From NCBI GenBank assembly GCA_048498315.1, contig JBEHYF010000009.1:1-64000 (forward strand): a stretch of 64,000 bases of DNA, read 5' to 3'. The position numbers were made by a program, and so were the translations under genes. The stretch comes from Actinoallomurus sp048498315. GTDB lineage: Bacteria > Actinomycetota > Actinomycetes > Streptosporangiales > Streptosporangiaceae. The notes beneath the pieces were generated by a model. It was not told the origin of the DNA. It ran no database searches and saw only the letters and a list, made by a program, of their open reading frames with translations. Shown here in pieces: positions 27,843 to 36,532 of this stretch. Each line of letters opens with the position of its first letter. Position 1 is the stretch's first letter.

Positions 27843-28010
27843 GTGTTCGAGTTCGCACCCCCGGCCGGACCGCCGCTGCGCCTGGGCGGCCGGCTGCTGC
27901 CGATCGTCGGCCGCGCCCGGATGTACATCTGCGGGATCACGCCCTACGACACCACGCATCTGGGTCATGCGCGGACGTTCGTGTGGGCGGACGTCCTCGC
28001 CCGCGTGCTG
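27843..28010 (+). pseudogene. N-terminal fragment of a cysteinyl-tRNA synthetase/MshC-like ligase
   Basis: Frame starting GTG at 27843 encodes about 55 residues that match the N-terminus of class I Cys ligases: RMYICGITPYDTTHLGHARTF, which carries the zinc Cys and the HIGH-type motif (HLGH), followed by VWADVLARVLR. After about 28010 the family similarity stops and the end of the convergent methyltransferase gene begins (28069). A complete enzyme needs about 400 residues, so this is a remnant. MshC makes mycothiol and CysS charges tRNA; a working copy must lie elsewhere. Confidence 0.65.
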
Positions 28011-28068
28011 CGGGGTCGCTGTCGTACGGGCTGCCCGCCCGGCGCGCCGCCGTGGTCAGCACCGGGCG

Positions 28069-28692
28069 TCAAGCAGGCGGCGGGTCGCGGCGGGCGAGGA
28101 GGAAGCAGTCGATGGCGAACCTGACGCCGTCGTCATCCGTGACCTCCCGGCGGCGGGCCTCGGCGGTCACGACGCGCAGGCCGCTGCCGGCGATGTCGGC
28201 CGCCGCGTCGCCGGCCGTGTACAGGACCGCCGGGTCCTGCGGGCCGCCGGTGCCGTGCGCCAGGTTGTCGCTGTCGTGCGCGACGACGAGCAGCAGCCCG
28301 CCGCCGGCCACGGCGTCTGCGGCGGTGCGCAGCGCACGGGCCCGCAGCGCGGCCGGCACCTGCAGGTACGCGCTGATCACCAGGTCGTACCGGCCGTCAG
28401 GGACATAGTCCGCCAGGTCCGCCTCGACCAGCGTGACACGGTCGGCGGCGGCGCCGAGCCGCTGCCCGGCGAGCGAGCGGGCGCGCCGCAGCGCGACGGC
28501 GGAGAAGTCGACCGCCGTCACGGTCCAGCCGCGTTCGGCCAGCCACAGCGCGTTGCGGCCCTCGCCGGCGGCGAGGTCGAGCGCCCGGCCCGGCGGCAGG
28601 TCCGCGGCGACCTCCTCGACCCAGCGGTTCGGCCCCGCGGACCAGACGAGGTCCTTGGCGGCGTACCGGCGGTCCCACTCCGCGCTGTCCAC
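28069..28692 (-). CDS. SAM-dependent class I methyltransferase
   Basis: 207 residues. Motif I (ALDLAAGEGRNALWLAERG) binds SAM, then VTAVDFS with the acidic ribose ligand and the YDLVISAYLQVP post-I/II region. Family resemblance is to small TehB/UbiE-like methyltransferases; substrate unknown. GTG at 28692 is chosen because GGGGAGG lies four bases upstream; an earlier GTG at 28722 lacks this. It is flanked by gene remnants on both sides (27843-28010 and 28750-28851). Confidence 0.85.
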   Translation of the reverse strand: MDSAEWDRRYAAKDLVWSAGPNRWVEEVAADLPPGRALDLAAGEGRNALWLAERGWTVTAVDFSAVALRRARSLAGQRLGAAADRVTLVEADLADYVPDGRYDLVISAYLQVPAALRARALRTAADAVAGGGLLLVVAHDSDNLAHGTGGPQDPAVLYTAGDAAADIAGSGLRVVTAEARRREVTDDDGVRFAIDCFLLARRDPPPA

Positions 28693-28749
28693 GAAACCTC
28701 CCCGGTCGTCGGCCTGCAACACGGCGAGACTATCGCCGGCGCGAGCCGT

Positions 28750-28851
28750 TCAGGTCAGGTCGATGCGGACGTCCGGCGGACGGGTGAGGGTGTTGTGCAC
28801 GGTGCAGAGCCGGGCGACGGCGAGCAATGCCGCCCTCCGCGCGGCGGGCAG
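28750..28851 (-). pseudogene. C-terminal remnant of an OsmC-like protein
   Basis: About 33 in-frame residues (LLAVARLCTVHNTLTRPP..., ending RIDLT and a stop) look like the end of an OsmC/Ohr-family protein, including the conserved Cys of the peroxide-reducing pair. Upstream sequence in this frame is Arg/Pro-rich and not family-like, and no start or first cysteine is visible. The identification rests on a short match and is tentative. Confidence 0.4.
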
Positions 28852-29028
28852 GCCACGCGGGGCACGTGGAGAACCTGCAGCCCTGGGCCGGGACGGCGAT
28901 CCACCTTCGCCCGTCTGCTGACGGCGCGCTGACGGCGGACGCCGCATCCGGCCCGCCGTCCGGGTTCGGCGGGCGACGTTCAGGCCGCGCGTGCACGTTC
29001 CGCGGCGCGGGTCCCGGAGCCGGCGGGT

Positions 29029-29469
29029 CTACCGGGTCGCGCGCCAGCCGTGTCGGCGCATCAGGACGGCCGCGACGCGGGCGAACCGTTCCGGTTCCAG
29101 CACCGCGCCCTCGCGGCGGATGTCGTCCTCGTCCAGCGCGAACACCCGGTCGAGGCGGAGGTAGGAGCGGCGGCCGTCACGATCCCAGGCGCCGGAGCCG
29201 AGCTCCAGCCAGTCGGGCGAGTCGTCGTGGGGCTTGCTGGACAGCATCATGGCCAGGAGCCTGCGCCCGTGCCGGCCGATCACCAGGAGCGGCCGGTCCT
29301 TGCCACGCGCCGGGTCCTCCTCGTACGGGACCCAGGCCCACACGATCTCGCCGGGGTCGGCGAGACCGTCCAGGTCGGGAGAGTATTCGAGGGTCGCCGC
29401 GCGCTCCGGGGTGTAGATCTCCCGGACGAAACCGCGGGCCGGCTTGGGGTCCTCACCATGATCGAGCAC
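29029..29469 (-). CDS. PemK/MazF-like protein without antitoxin
   Basis: 146 residues. The core (PGEIVWAWVPYEEDPARGKDRPLLVIG, then LLAMMLSSKPHD and SYLRLDRV) has the layout of the PemK/MazF SH3-like barrel: Trp near the start of the barrel, R-P-L-L-V strand and S-x-L region. MazF toxins are mRNA endoribonucleases. Many actinomycetes carry this longer stand-alone version with no antitoxin gene next to it; none is seen here. GTG start at 29469. Toxicity is not implied by the family alone. Confidence 0.75.
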   Translation of the reverse strand: MLDHGEDPKPARGFVREIYTPERAATLEYSPDLDGLADPGEIVWAWVPYEEDPARGKDRPLLVIGRHGRRLLAMMLSSKPHDDSPDWLELGSGAWDRDGRRSYLRLDRVFALDEDDIRREGAVLEPERFARVAAVLMRRHGWRATR

Positions 29470-29581
29470 GCGGGCAGCCTACGTGAATTCCGCGTTACCC
29501 GTCGTGTCCTGCCGCGCGCGGGATGCCCCGATCGGGAGGATCGGGCCGTTCTTCACAGTGTCTCCTCGAAGGAGTGCAGCC

Positions 29582-29857
29582 ATGCTCAGGCGCTCCCGGT
29601 TGCTTTGTCGGAAGACCCGCGTCACGTTCAGCCTCCCCGCAGACCGGCCCGAAGGCGTCGTCAGCGTGGTCGGCGACTTCAACCGCTGGGAGCCCGGCCG
29701 CCACGAGCTGGTCAGACGGCGCAACGGCACTCGCAGCGTCTCGGTCACGCTGTCGTCGGGCGTGCATCGCTTCCGCTACCTGGCCACCGGCGGCGTCTGG
29801 TTCGACGACGACACCGCCGACCGCACCGACGAGCACGGCAGCCTGATCGAGCTCTGA
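29582..29857 (+). CDS. CBM48/isoamylase-N-domain protein, 91 aa
   Basis: 91 residues forming one immunoglobulin-like early-set domain: RVTFSLPADRPEGVVSVVGDFNRWEPGRHEL followed by GVHRFRYLATGGVWFDDD. This is the glycogen-binding-type module usually found at the N-terminus of branching and debranching enzymes or in AMPK-beta; here it stands alone. Stand-alone copies are common in actinomycetes near Usp and CBS genes; the function is unknown, perhaps glycogen sensing. ATG at 29582 with GGAG upstream. Confidence 0.85.
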   Translation: MLRRSRLLCRKTRVTFSLPADRPEGVVSVVGDFNRWEPGRHELVRRRNGTRSVSVTLSSGVHRFRYLATGGVWFDDDTADRTDEHGSLIEL

Positions 29858-30073
29858 CGCGACGGCCACGCTGCCCACGACGACCGCACGGCCGGGACCG
29901 GGCCCCGCCTTCCGGCGCGCGCGGCGGGCGGGCGTCCCACGATGAAGCGTCCCGCCGGTGCTTCCGCCCGGACCGGCGCCCGCCCTTCCGGACCCGCGCC
30001 GGCGGCGCGGTCCCGAGCGTGGCACTGCCACGACCCGGGCCCGGCGCGTCCGGGCCCGGGCGGCGAGCCGCGG

Positions 30074-31159
30074 TCAGCCGGCCTTCCGGATGTTCGCCGG
30101 CACCAGCATGTCGTACGGAGGCGGCTGCTTGATGAGCCCCGTCTCCTGGTGGAACTTCACCGCCGTGTCATAGGAGCCACGGGCGATGCCGATGCCGTCC
30201 GGCACCTCGGTCGCGAGCAGCGCCGGGATGGCGGCCAGCGCCTTCGGGTTCGCGCCCTTCAGGTACTCCGGCAGCAGCGCCTTAACCTCGGCCGGGTTCG
30301 AGTGGATGTCGTGCTCGGCGCGGGCGATGGCGCGCAGGAACGCCGCGACCTCCTTGCGCTTCTTGTCCAGGACCTCCTGGGTGGTGAAGACGACGCCGTG
30401 CGTCACGCGGGTCAGGCCCGGGATGTCGCCCCTCGCCGGGGAGATGTAGGCCGAGCCGATCCCGGCGGCGGCCGCCTGCTGCGCGATGGGCTGGAAGAAC
30501 GACAGCGCGTCCACCCGGTGGGACTTCAGCGCGCCGAGCGCTGCCGTCGACGTGCTGCCGAGGTTGACCAGCTCCGCGTCGGTCTGCGGGTTCATCCCGA
30601 CCCGGTGGAACAGGTACGTGACCAGCGCCTCGGTCCCGCTGCCCGGCCCGGTGATGCCGATCTTCTTGCCCCGCAGGGCGCGGATCCGCTGGTCCAGCGG
30701 CGCGGACACGGGCGGCCCGTCGAAGGAGGTGCCGACGACGACGTCGACGTAGTACCGGTCGACGAGGTCGGCGACGAGGCGCGTCTTGTCGTCGACGCGG
30801 GCGAGGTTGAAGCAGTCGGTCAGCACGCCGGCACCCAGGTCGATGCTGCCCGACTTGAGGGCCGCGGCGACCTTCGCGCCGGTGCCGAGCCGCGGCCGGG
30901 CGCCCAGCTTCACGCCCTCCTGGGTGAAGTAGCCCTTCTTCTCCGCGATGAACAGCGGGAAGAAGGCGATCGAGTTGCTGATCTGGCCGACGTTCAGCAC
31001 GCCGCGGGCCGTGGCCGAGCCGCGTTTCGCGCACCCGGTCGCGGCCAGCAGCAACGCGACGACGGCGACCAGCACGGTGACGCTGCCGCGACGCGGCGGG
31101 CGCCGCCGGGGGCGGCGGGGCGGGCGGGTGGGTCCGGTGTCGGCGGTCGGATGGTTCAT
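30074..31159 (-). CDS. ABC transporter solute-binding lipoprotein (nitrate/sulfonate/taurine family)
   Basis: 361 residues. Long Arg-rich N-terminus, hydrophobic stretch and lipobox LAATGC (Cys43). The body (NVGQISNSIAFFPLFIAEKKGYFTQEGVKL) is the NMT1/SsuA-like fold typical of importers for small organic acids, sulfonates and pyrimidine precursors. ATG at 31159 has GGAG eight bases upstream inside the end of the permease gene; a GTG overlapping the permease stop (31168) is an alternative. Last gene of the ABC part of the operon; the linked GalB- and LigK-like enzymes suggest an aromatic-derived dicarboxylic acid as ligand. Confidence 0.9.
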   Translation of the reverse strand: MNHPTADTGPTRPPRRPRRRPPRRGSVTVLVAVVALLLAATGCAKRGSATARGVLNVGQISNSIAFFPLFIAEKKGYFTQEGVKLGARPRLGTGAKVAAALKSGSIDLGAGVLTDCFNLARVDDKTRLVADLVDRYYVDVVVGTSFDGPPVSAPLDQRIRALRGKKIGITGPGSGTEALVTYLFHRVGMNPQTDAELVNLGSTSTAALGALKSHRVDALSFFQPIAQQAAAAGIGSAYISPARGDIPGLTRVTHGVVFTTQEVLDKKRKEVAAFLRAIARAEHDIHSNPAEVKALLPEYLKGANPKALAAIPALLATEVPDGIGIARGSYDTAVKFHQETGLIKQPPPYDMLVPANIRKAG

Positions 31160-31164
31160 TTTCG

Positions 31165-32178
31165 TCACTCCAGCGGCTTCCACCGGCTGAGCCGGCGGTC
31201 GATGAGGCCGACGAGGAGGTTCAGCAGCGCCGCGATGACGCTGAGCACGACCAGGGTGGCGAACACCCCGGCGGTGTCGAACTGCCCCGCGGCAGAGTTG
31301 ATCAGATAACCGAGGCCGCGGTTCGACGCGACCAGTTCCCCGATGACGGCACCGATGAGCGCGTACGGCACCGCGACCTTCAGGCCGGTCAGCATGCCGG
31401 TCATCGACGAGGGCAGGATGACCTTCAACGCGACGTCGCGGCGCTTGCCGCCCATCAGCCGGACGGCGTCGATGAGGCCGCGGTCGACCTCGCGCACGCC
31501 GGCCGCGGTGTTGAGGAACACGAGGAAGAAGACGGTGGCCGCGGCCAGCAGCACCTTCATGTGCATGCCGATCCCGAACCACACGATGAACAGCGGCGCC
31601 AGCGCGACCTTCGGGATCGAGTACAGCGCCATGATGAACGGGTCGAGCACGCGGTAGACCAGGGAGGCCGAGGCGAACAGGAATCCGGTGACCGCGCCGG
31701 CCGCCGCGCCGAGCAGGTAGCCGTAGACGATCTCCTGGACGGTGATTCCGGTGTTGGTCCACAGCGTCCCGTCCCGCTCCCACTGCACGAGCCGGTGCCA
31801 GATGTCGGTGGGCCGGCTCGTGAAGGTGGTGTCGAACCACCGGCCGGCGGACCACTGCCAGAGCACCAGCACCGCGGCGACCAGCAGCAGCCGCGCGATC
31901 CACACCGTCGCCGTGGTGCCGTGCTTCGCCCACCAGGTGCGTTCGACGCGCACGGTGACCGCGGCCGGGGCCGCCCCCGGCGTGGACGCCGTCTCCGCGC
32001 GTGTGCCCGCCTCCGGCCCGCCGGTGTCGCGCGCGGCCGCTTCCCGTACGGGCGCCGCCTCCGCCGGCGTCGCCTCGGCGGATGCGGGCTCCGCGGGCGC
32101 GGGGGCCCGCCCGTCGCCCGCGGCGGTGCGCCCGGCCGGGGAGTGCCCTGCCAGAGGGTGTCCTGCCGGGTTCGTCAT
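31165..32178 (-). CDS. ABC transporter permease (SsuC/TauC type)
   Basis: 337 residues: an unusual 75-residue Ala/Glu/Pro-rich cytosolic N-terminal extension, then about six membrane segments. The cytoplasmic coupling loop is seen at RLMGGKRRDVALKVILPSSMTG. The family permeases are about 250-270 residues, so the extension explains the extra length. ATG overlaps the ATPase stop by 4 bp (ATGA). Confidence 0.92.
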   Translation of the reverse strand: MTNPAGHPLAGHSPAGRTAAGDGRAPAPAEPASAEATPAEAAPVREAAARDTGGPEAGTRAETASTPGAAPAAVTVRVERTWWAKHGTTATVWIARLLLVAAVLVLWQWSAGRWFDTTFTSRPTDIWHRLVQWERDGTLWTNTGITVQEIVYGYLLGAAAGAVTGFLFASASLVYRVLDPFIMALYSIPKVALAPLFIVWFGIGMHMKVLLAAATVFFLVFLNTAAGVREVDRGLIDAVRLMGGKRRDVALKVILPSSMTGMLTGLKVAVPYALIGAVIGELVASNRGLGYLINSAAGQFDTAGVFATLVVLSVIAALLNLLVGLIDRRLSRWKPLE

Positions 32179-32942
32179 GCGGCCGCTCCTTCCTTCAGCG
32201 CCGCCGTCAGCTCCCGGTGGAGCGCGACGAAGTCCGGGTGGACGCGCAGCTCGTCGGCGACCCGCGGCCGGGGCAGCTCGATCGGGCGGTCGAGCACGAT
32301 GCGGCCGAGGCGGCCCAGGACGACGACGCGGTCGCCGAGCAGCAGCGCCTCCTCGATGTCGTGGGTGACGAAGACGACGGTCTGGCCGCTGCCCTGCCAC
32401 AGCCGGAGCAGCTCGGCCTGCAGGTCGCCGCGGAGCTGGGCGTCGAGCGCCCCGAACGGCTCGTCCATCAACAGCGTCTCGGGCTCGCCGGCGAGCATCC
32501 GTGCCAGGCTCACCCGACGCCGCATGCCGCCGGACAGCTCGCGCGGATAGTGCCGGGCGAAGCCGCCCAGGCTGACCCGCTCGATGAGCTCGTCGGCGCG
32601 CTCGCGCCGCGTCTTCGCCGGCACTCCCCTGATCTCCAGCGGCATCTCGATGTTGCGGCGGACGTCCCGCCACGGCATGAGGGTGTCGGACTGGGTGAGG
32701 TAGCCGATCTCGGTCCGCGGCCCGGTCACGAGGCGGTCGCGGTACGTGACGGTGCCGGACGTGGGCCGCAGGAGCCCGGCGACCAGGTTCAGCAGCGTCG
32801 ACTTGCCGCATCCGCTGCGGCCGAGGACGGTGACGAAGCCGCCCTCTTCGACGGAGAGGGAGAAGTCGCGCAGCGCGACGATGCCCGCGTCGTCCTTGAT
32901 GAAGTGCTTGGTCAGCTCCCGGGTCCGCAGGATCGCGCCCAT
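32175..32942 (-). CDS. ABC transporter ATP-binding protein (SsuB/TauB type)
   Basis: 255 residues with Walker A GRSGCGKST, Q-loop in YLTQSD, ABC signature LSGGM, Walker B LLMDEPFGALD and switch His in FVTHD. SsuB/TauB-like ATPases energise import of small organic anions. Its ATG overlaps the upstream aldolase stop codon (TGATG), so translation is coupled through the whole operon. Confidence 0.95.
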   Translation of the reverse strand: MGAILRTRELTKHFIKDDAGIVALRDFSLSVEEGGFVTVLGRSGCGKSTLLNLVAGLLRPTSGTVTYRDRLVTGPRTEIGYLTQSDTLMPWRDVRRNIEMPLEIRGVPAKTRRERADELIERVSLGGFARHYPRELSGGMRRRVSLARMLAGEPETLLMDEPFGALDAQLRGDLQAELLRLWQGSGQTVVFVTHDIEEALLLGDRVVVLGRLGRIVLDRPIELPRPRVADELRVHPDFVALHRELTAALKEGAAA

Positions 32943-33577
32943 CAGCCGCCTCCGCCCTCGTCGGCGGCGCGCATGCCGTACGCGTCGTAGCTGAGCTCAC
33001 CGGCCCGCCACCGCTCGCGCAGGCCGGCCTCCTTGGCCAGCCGCTCGCGCACCGCCGCCAGGGTCGGCTCGACGTCGTCCGCCGGGACGACGACCGCGCC
33101 GTCGTCGTCGAGGACGACGAAGTCGCCGGTGCGGATGGTGGCGCCGCCGACGACGACCGGGCCGCCGATGGACCCGCGCGCGTTCTTCGTCGCGCCGCGG
33201 ACGCGGACCCACCGGGTCCACACCGGCAGGCCCAGCGCGCGCAGCTCGGCGACGTCGCGGACGGACGCGTCGACCAGCACGGCCGCGGCGCCGTGCACCT
33301 TCGCCTGCGTGGCGAGCAACTCGCCCACCAGTGCGACCGGGCGCGGCTCCGGCATGGTGAGCACGAGCACCTCGCCGGGACGTACGTTCGCCATCACCTC
33401 GTGCACGGCGCGGTTGTCGTCCTGCCCGCACAGCGCCGTGCGGGCGCGGCCCGCGACGGCGACGCCCGGCAGCACCGGGTGCAGGTCCGCGTCGATCAGG
33501 CCCTTCCGGCCGGCCGCCTCGTACACCGTGGCGACGCCGGCCGCGGCCAGCTCCTTCTCGGGGGTCGCCGCGGTCAC
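32942..33577 (-). CDS. RraA-fold aldolase, 4-carboxy-4-hydroxy-2-oxoadipate aldolase-like (LigK/GalC family)
   Basis: 211 residues. The RraA/HMG-aldolase core is clear: GELLATQAKVHGAAAVLVDASVRD, where the Arg-Asp pair after the Gly-rich strand is the catalytic/metal region (the usual VDGxxRD is VDASVRD here), then LPVWTRWV and a VVVPADDVE strand. These Mg-dependent aldolases cleave 4-carboxy-4-hydroxy-2-oxoadipate to pyruvate and oxaloacetate, or related tertiary alcohols. GTG overlaps the PIG-L stop by 4 bp. Pairing with a GalB-like hydratase strongly favours catabolism over the RNase E-inhibitor role of RraA. Confidence 0.85.
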   Translation of the reverse strand: MTAATPEKELAAAGVATVYEAAGRKGLIDADLHPVLPGVAVAGRARTALCGQDDNRAVHEVMANVRPGEVLVLTMPEPRPVALVGELLATQAKVHGAAAVLVDASVRDVAELRALGLPVWTRWVRVRGATKNARGSIGGPVVVGGATIRTGDFVVLDDDGAVVVPADDVEPTLAAVRERLAKEAGLRERWRAGELSYDAYGMRAADEGGGG

Positions 33578-34290
33578 AGCGCCTCCACCACGTTGGGCAG
33601 GAGCCGCTGGAACGCCTCCGCCTGCCGGATGGCGCCGTCGCCGGTGACCTTGCGGGCGTGGTTGCCGCGCTGGTCGGCGCGCTGGGTGTAGTACTCCCGC
33701 AGGTACTCCTGGGCGGCCATCGCCGCCATCGCCTCCCGTTTTCTCTCGAAGACCGGCGTGATGTCGACGTACACCGTGGGCGTGAATCCGCACAGCTCGG
33801 GCTGGTGCGGCTCGAAGACGAGGAACTCCGACGGCGGCGCGGTGCGGAACCCGCTCGCGACGCCGGCGCCGGAGGTCAGCAGTCGCGCCTGCGCGACCGC
33901 CGCGTGCGCGGCCGGGTGGTCGGGGTTGAACGGGTCGCGCTCGGGGTGGGTCAGCACGACGTGCGGGGCGAAGTCGCGCATCAGCTCGGCCAGCCGGTCG
34001 ATCGCCTCCGGGCCGACCCGCAGCGGGTAGTCGCCCAGGTCGAACGCCTCGAAACGGGCACCCACCGCGGTGGCCGCCTGCTCGGCCTCGATGTGCCGGA
34101 TCCGCTTGACGTTCTCCTCCGTCTGGCCGGGCTCCTGCCACAGCTTCCCCGACTCGCCCCGCTCTCCGTAGGAGAGGGCGACGACGACCGCCTCGCCGCC
34201 ACGCGCGGTGTGGGCGGCGATGGCGCCGGCGGCGCGCCACACGAAGTCGGCGCTGTGCGCGCCGACCACCAGCATCCGGCGCACACTCAA
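33574..34290 (-). CDS. PIG-L/LmbE family hydrolase, 4-oxalomesaconate hydratase (GalB)-like
   Basis: 238 residues. Zinc-site motif is VVGAHSADF in place of the common AHPDD, plus the distal His of FNPDHPAAH; LTHPERDPFNPDH is also present. GalB of Pseudomonas gallate catabolism, a zinc-dependent PIG-L member that hydrates 4-oxalomesaconate, shares the AHSxDF form as I recall it. The product would feed the LigK-like aldolase encoded next. A TTG codon at 34290 is taken as start because AGGAGG lies seven bases upstream and it overlaps the amidohydrolase stop; GTG (34284) and ATG (34275) are alternatives. N-acetylglucosaminide deacetylase activity is the less likely reading. Confidence 0.8.
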   Translation of the reverse strand: MSVRRMLVVGAHSADFVWRAAGAIAAHTARGGEAVVVALSYGERGESGKLWQEPGQTEENVKRIRHIEAEQAATAVGARFEAFDLGDYPLRVGPEAIDRLAELMRDFAPHVVLTHPERDPFNPDHPAAHAAVAQARLLTSGAGVASGFRTAPPSEFLVFEPHQPELCGFTPTVYVDITPVFERKREAMAAMAAQEYLREYYTQRADQRGNHARKVTGDGAIRQAEAFQRLLPNVVEAL

Positions 34291-35333
34291 CGGACGGCCT
34301 CCTCACCGCTCGCACGGCCGGCGGTGGCCGTGCCGCCCGCGCCGGGCGGCGCGCCGCCCCCGCCGTTCCCGTCGTCCGCAGCGTCCACGCCCGCGGCGCC
34401 CGCGGCGCGCTCGGCGTCGACGCCGGCCAGCCGCCGGGAGTTGTCCACCGCCATGGTCCGCACCTCTTCTTCGGTGAAGCCCTCGGCGAGCAGCCGGTCC
34501 GCGAGCAGCGCCAGGCCGTCCTCGACCGGAGGGTTGAACGGCTGGCCCAGGTCGCTGGAGAGCACCGAGTGCTCCGGGCCGACCGCGCGGATGTTCCCCA
34601 GCCACACGTCCCAGCCGACCTTGCCGGTGTACGGGGTGGTGAAGCAGCGCTCCAGCAGGGCGCCCTTGGCGGCCAGGGCGCGCTGCCGTTCGATCCCGAT
34701 CCGCTGGGAGGTGAACTCCGGATGGGTCACCACGATCCGCCGCACGCCCTCCTCGACCGCCGCGCCGACGACCGCGTCGATCTCGTCCGCGCTGAGATGG
34801 CCCGTCGCCAGCGTCATGTCGTACTTGGCGATCACCCGCAGCACCTGCCGGGTCGGCTCCGGGACGCCTCCGTCCGGGTCGAGCACGTCGACCGGGTCGG
34901 CGGCCATGCCCTCGGCGCGCAGCTCGTCTTGCAGCCGCGCCCACATCGGCGGCTTGGCACCCTCGGGGTCGCGGGCGGTGCAGGACCGCTGATTCGCGCT
35001 GTCAACGGTGGGCAGCCACACGACCTGCGCGCCGCAGCGGCCGGCGATCTCCACGGCGATCGGGTTCATGCCGCCGACCGAACCGTTCAGGGTGATCGCG
35101 CCGACCGCCGCGATGCCCGGCACGGCGGCGCGTACGACGGCGGCGCGCTCGGCCGTAGGGACGTAGTGGGACTTCAGGACGAACCCGGCCAGCCCCACCC
35201 CGAGGAACCGGGCGGCGAGGGTCACGTCGTCGATCCGGCGGGTCATGACGTCGGGCGCGACGTGGACGTGGGTGTCGTACGCCCCCGTGACGAGCTCACG
35301 CGCCCGGCGGGAGGGGATCGGATGGCCGGCCAT
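34287..35333 (-). CDS. Amidohydrolase-superfamily protein (DUF6282-like)
   Basis: 348 residues. Metal-binding HxH motif in DTHVHVAP, later His residues in LKSHYVP and TGHLSADE, and the terminal Asp in VLSSDLGQP give a TIM-barrel amidohydrolase layout. The C-terminal 45 residues (Gly/Ala-rich, GDNGGGGAPPGAGG-like) are probably disordered. In the protocatechuate 4,5-cleavage pathway the lactone 2-pyrone-4,6-dicarboxylate is opened by another amidohydrolase (LigI) just before the hydratase and aldolase steps, so an analogous ring- or lactone-opening role is possible here. The DUF name is from memory. ATG at 35333 with GGGAG upstream; first gene of the operon. Confidence 0.8.
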   Translation of the reverse strand: MAGHPIPSRRARELVTGAYDTHVHVAPDVMTRRIDDVTLAARFLGVGLAGFVLKSHYVPTAERAAVVRAAVPGIAAVGAITLNGSVGGMNPIAVEIAGRCGAQVVWLPTVDSANQRSCTARDPEGAKPPMWARLQDELRAEGMAADPVDVLDPDGGVPEPTRQVLRVIAKYDMTLATGHLSADEIDAVVGAAVEEGVRRIVVTHPEFTSQRIGIERQRALAAKGALLERCFTTPYTGKVGWDVWLGNIRAVGPEHSVLSSDLGQPFNPPVEDGLALLADRLLAEGFTEEEVRTMAVDNSRRLAGVDAERAAGAAGVDAADDGNGGGGAPPGAGGTATAGRASGEEAVR

Positions 35334-35366
35334 GACACTCCCAACTTGTCGACATGATGATGAAAT

Positions 35367-35396
35367 AGATTGTTAACAATCTCATCGACTTGTCAA
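35367..35396 (-). promoter_or_regulatory. Promoter and GntR-type operator of the catabolic operon
   Basis: AGATTGTTAACAATCT (35367-35382) is a perfect 16-bp palindrome of the ATTG-N4-CAAT type expected for FCD-subfamily GntR regulators. On the minus strand TTGACA (35396-35391), a 16-base spacer and AACAAT (35374-35369) form a promoter whose -10 lies inside the palindrome. Start codon is 34 bp further on. A second ATTG-N4-CAAT lies before the divergent dehydrogenase gene (36533-36544). Confidence 0.75.
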
Positions 35397-35772
35397 CCAT
35401 GTCCGCCTCCGGATCGCGGATCCGCCCGGACCGGCGGTCGGCCCATGCGACCCGCGCCCGGCGGGCCGCCGGCTCCCCATGCGCCGGCCGACCGGCTCCC
35501 GCGCCCACGGCAGGTCTCCGCGCCACAACCGATCCCCGCGCCCCGAACGAACCTCCGCACTCCGGGCAGGTCTCCGCGTCCCAGCCGGCCTTCGCGCTCC
35601 GGATCGCCCCCCGCACCCCCGGGCGGACACCGCACCCCCGGCCGGGCGCTGCGACGCCTGGCCGGCCGCCGCAGGGCGGCCGGGTCGCCGACCGGCGCGT
35701 GCCGCCGATTCCGGCCGGACGGCGGAGCGCCGCGGCCGGTCACCGCTGGCCGTGAGCCGCCCGGACGGCCGC
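35397..35772. other. Gene-free GC-rich spacer
   Basis: About 375 bp between the operator and the end of the regulator gene. It contains loosely repeated TCCGCG(T/C)CCC and CACCCCCGG words and several Arg/Pro-rich open frames, none with protein-like composition. I see no gene or clear hairpin in it. Confidence 0.5.
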
Positions 35773-36471
35773 TCAGCGGAGCAAGCCCCGGGCGGCCGCG
35801 CGGTCGGCCTTCCTGAGCGCCTCGATCACGCTGGCGAGGTGCTCCCGCGCGGCCCGTTCGGCCGTCCGCGGGTCACGCGCGCAGATGGCGTCGATCATGG
35901 CCAGGTGTTCCGGCAGCGACACCGCCGGCCGGCCCGGCTGGATCGCCAGCCGGAACTGGTGCCGGACGCTCTGCGCGCGCAGGCGTTCGATCACGCCCTG
36001 CGCGGTCGCCTGCCCGCTCAGCTCCCGGATCCGGCGGTGCAGTTCCTGGTTGAGGTCGGAGTAGCCGAGCACGTCGCCCGAGGCCACCGCCTCCTGCATG
36101 CGCCGCCCGATGCCGCGCAGTTCGCCCGCCTCCGCGTCGTTGATCCGCTCGGCCGCCTTCGCCGCGCACAGCCCTTCGACGACCATGCGCACCTCGGTGA
36201 TCTCCACGGCCTCCTCCAGGGAGACCGCGCGGACGCGGGCGCCCCGGTGCTGGAAGCGCTCGACCAGCCCCTCGTTCTCCAGTTGCAGGAGCGCCGACCG
36301 CACGGCGCTGCGGCTGGCCGAGAACCGCTCCGACAGGTCGGCCTCCACGAGGCGCTGCTCGGGCGCGAACTCGCCGTGGACGATCGCGTCCCGGAGCGCC
36401 TCGAGAACGGAGCCGGAGGCGCCGGGCGCGGAGTCGGAGGCCGGGACCACGGCGTCATCCTCTGCCGGCAC
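35773..36471 (-). CDS. GntR family transcriptional regulator, FCD (FadR-type) subfamily
   Basis: 232 residues. N-terminal winged helix (LRDAIVHGEFAPEQRLVEADLSERFSASRSAVRSALLQLENEGLV) and C-terminal all-helical FCD domain with metal-ligand residues (ELHRRIRELSG and EHLAMIDAI, AREHLASV). These regulators bind a pathway acid and leave the DNA. GTG at 36471 with GGGAG five bases upstream is preferred over the much longer open frame. It lies between the catabolic operon and the divergent dehydrogenase gene, each with an ATTG-N4-CAAT element, and probably controls both. Confidence 0.93.
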   Translation of the reverse strand: MPAEDDAVVPASDSAPGASGSVLEALRDAIVHGEFAPEQRLVEADLSERFSASRSAVRSALLQLENEGLVERFQHRGARVRAVSLEEAVEITEVRMVVEGLCAAKAAERINDAEAGELRGIGRRMQEAVASGDVLGYSDLNQELHRRIRELSGQATAQGVIERLRAQSVRHQFRLAIQPGRPAVSLPEHLAMIDAICARDPRTAERAAREHLASVIEALRKADRAAARGLLR

Positions 36472-36532
36472 ATCATCTCCCTGTGATCCGCCGACCTCGA
36501 ACCGCCGCCGCGCGGCGGAGATGGCCGGAGAT

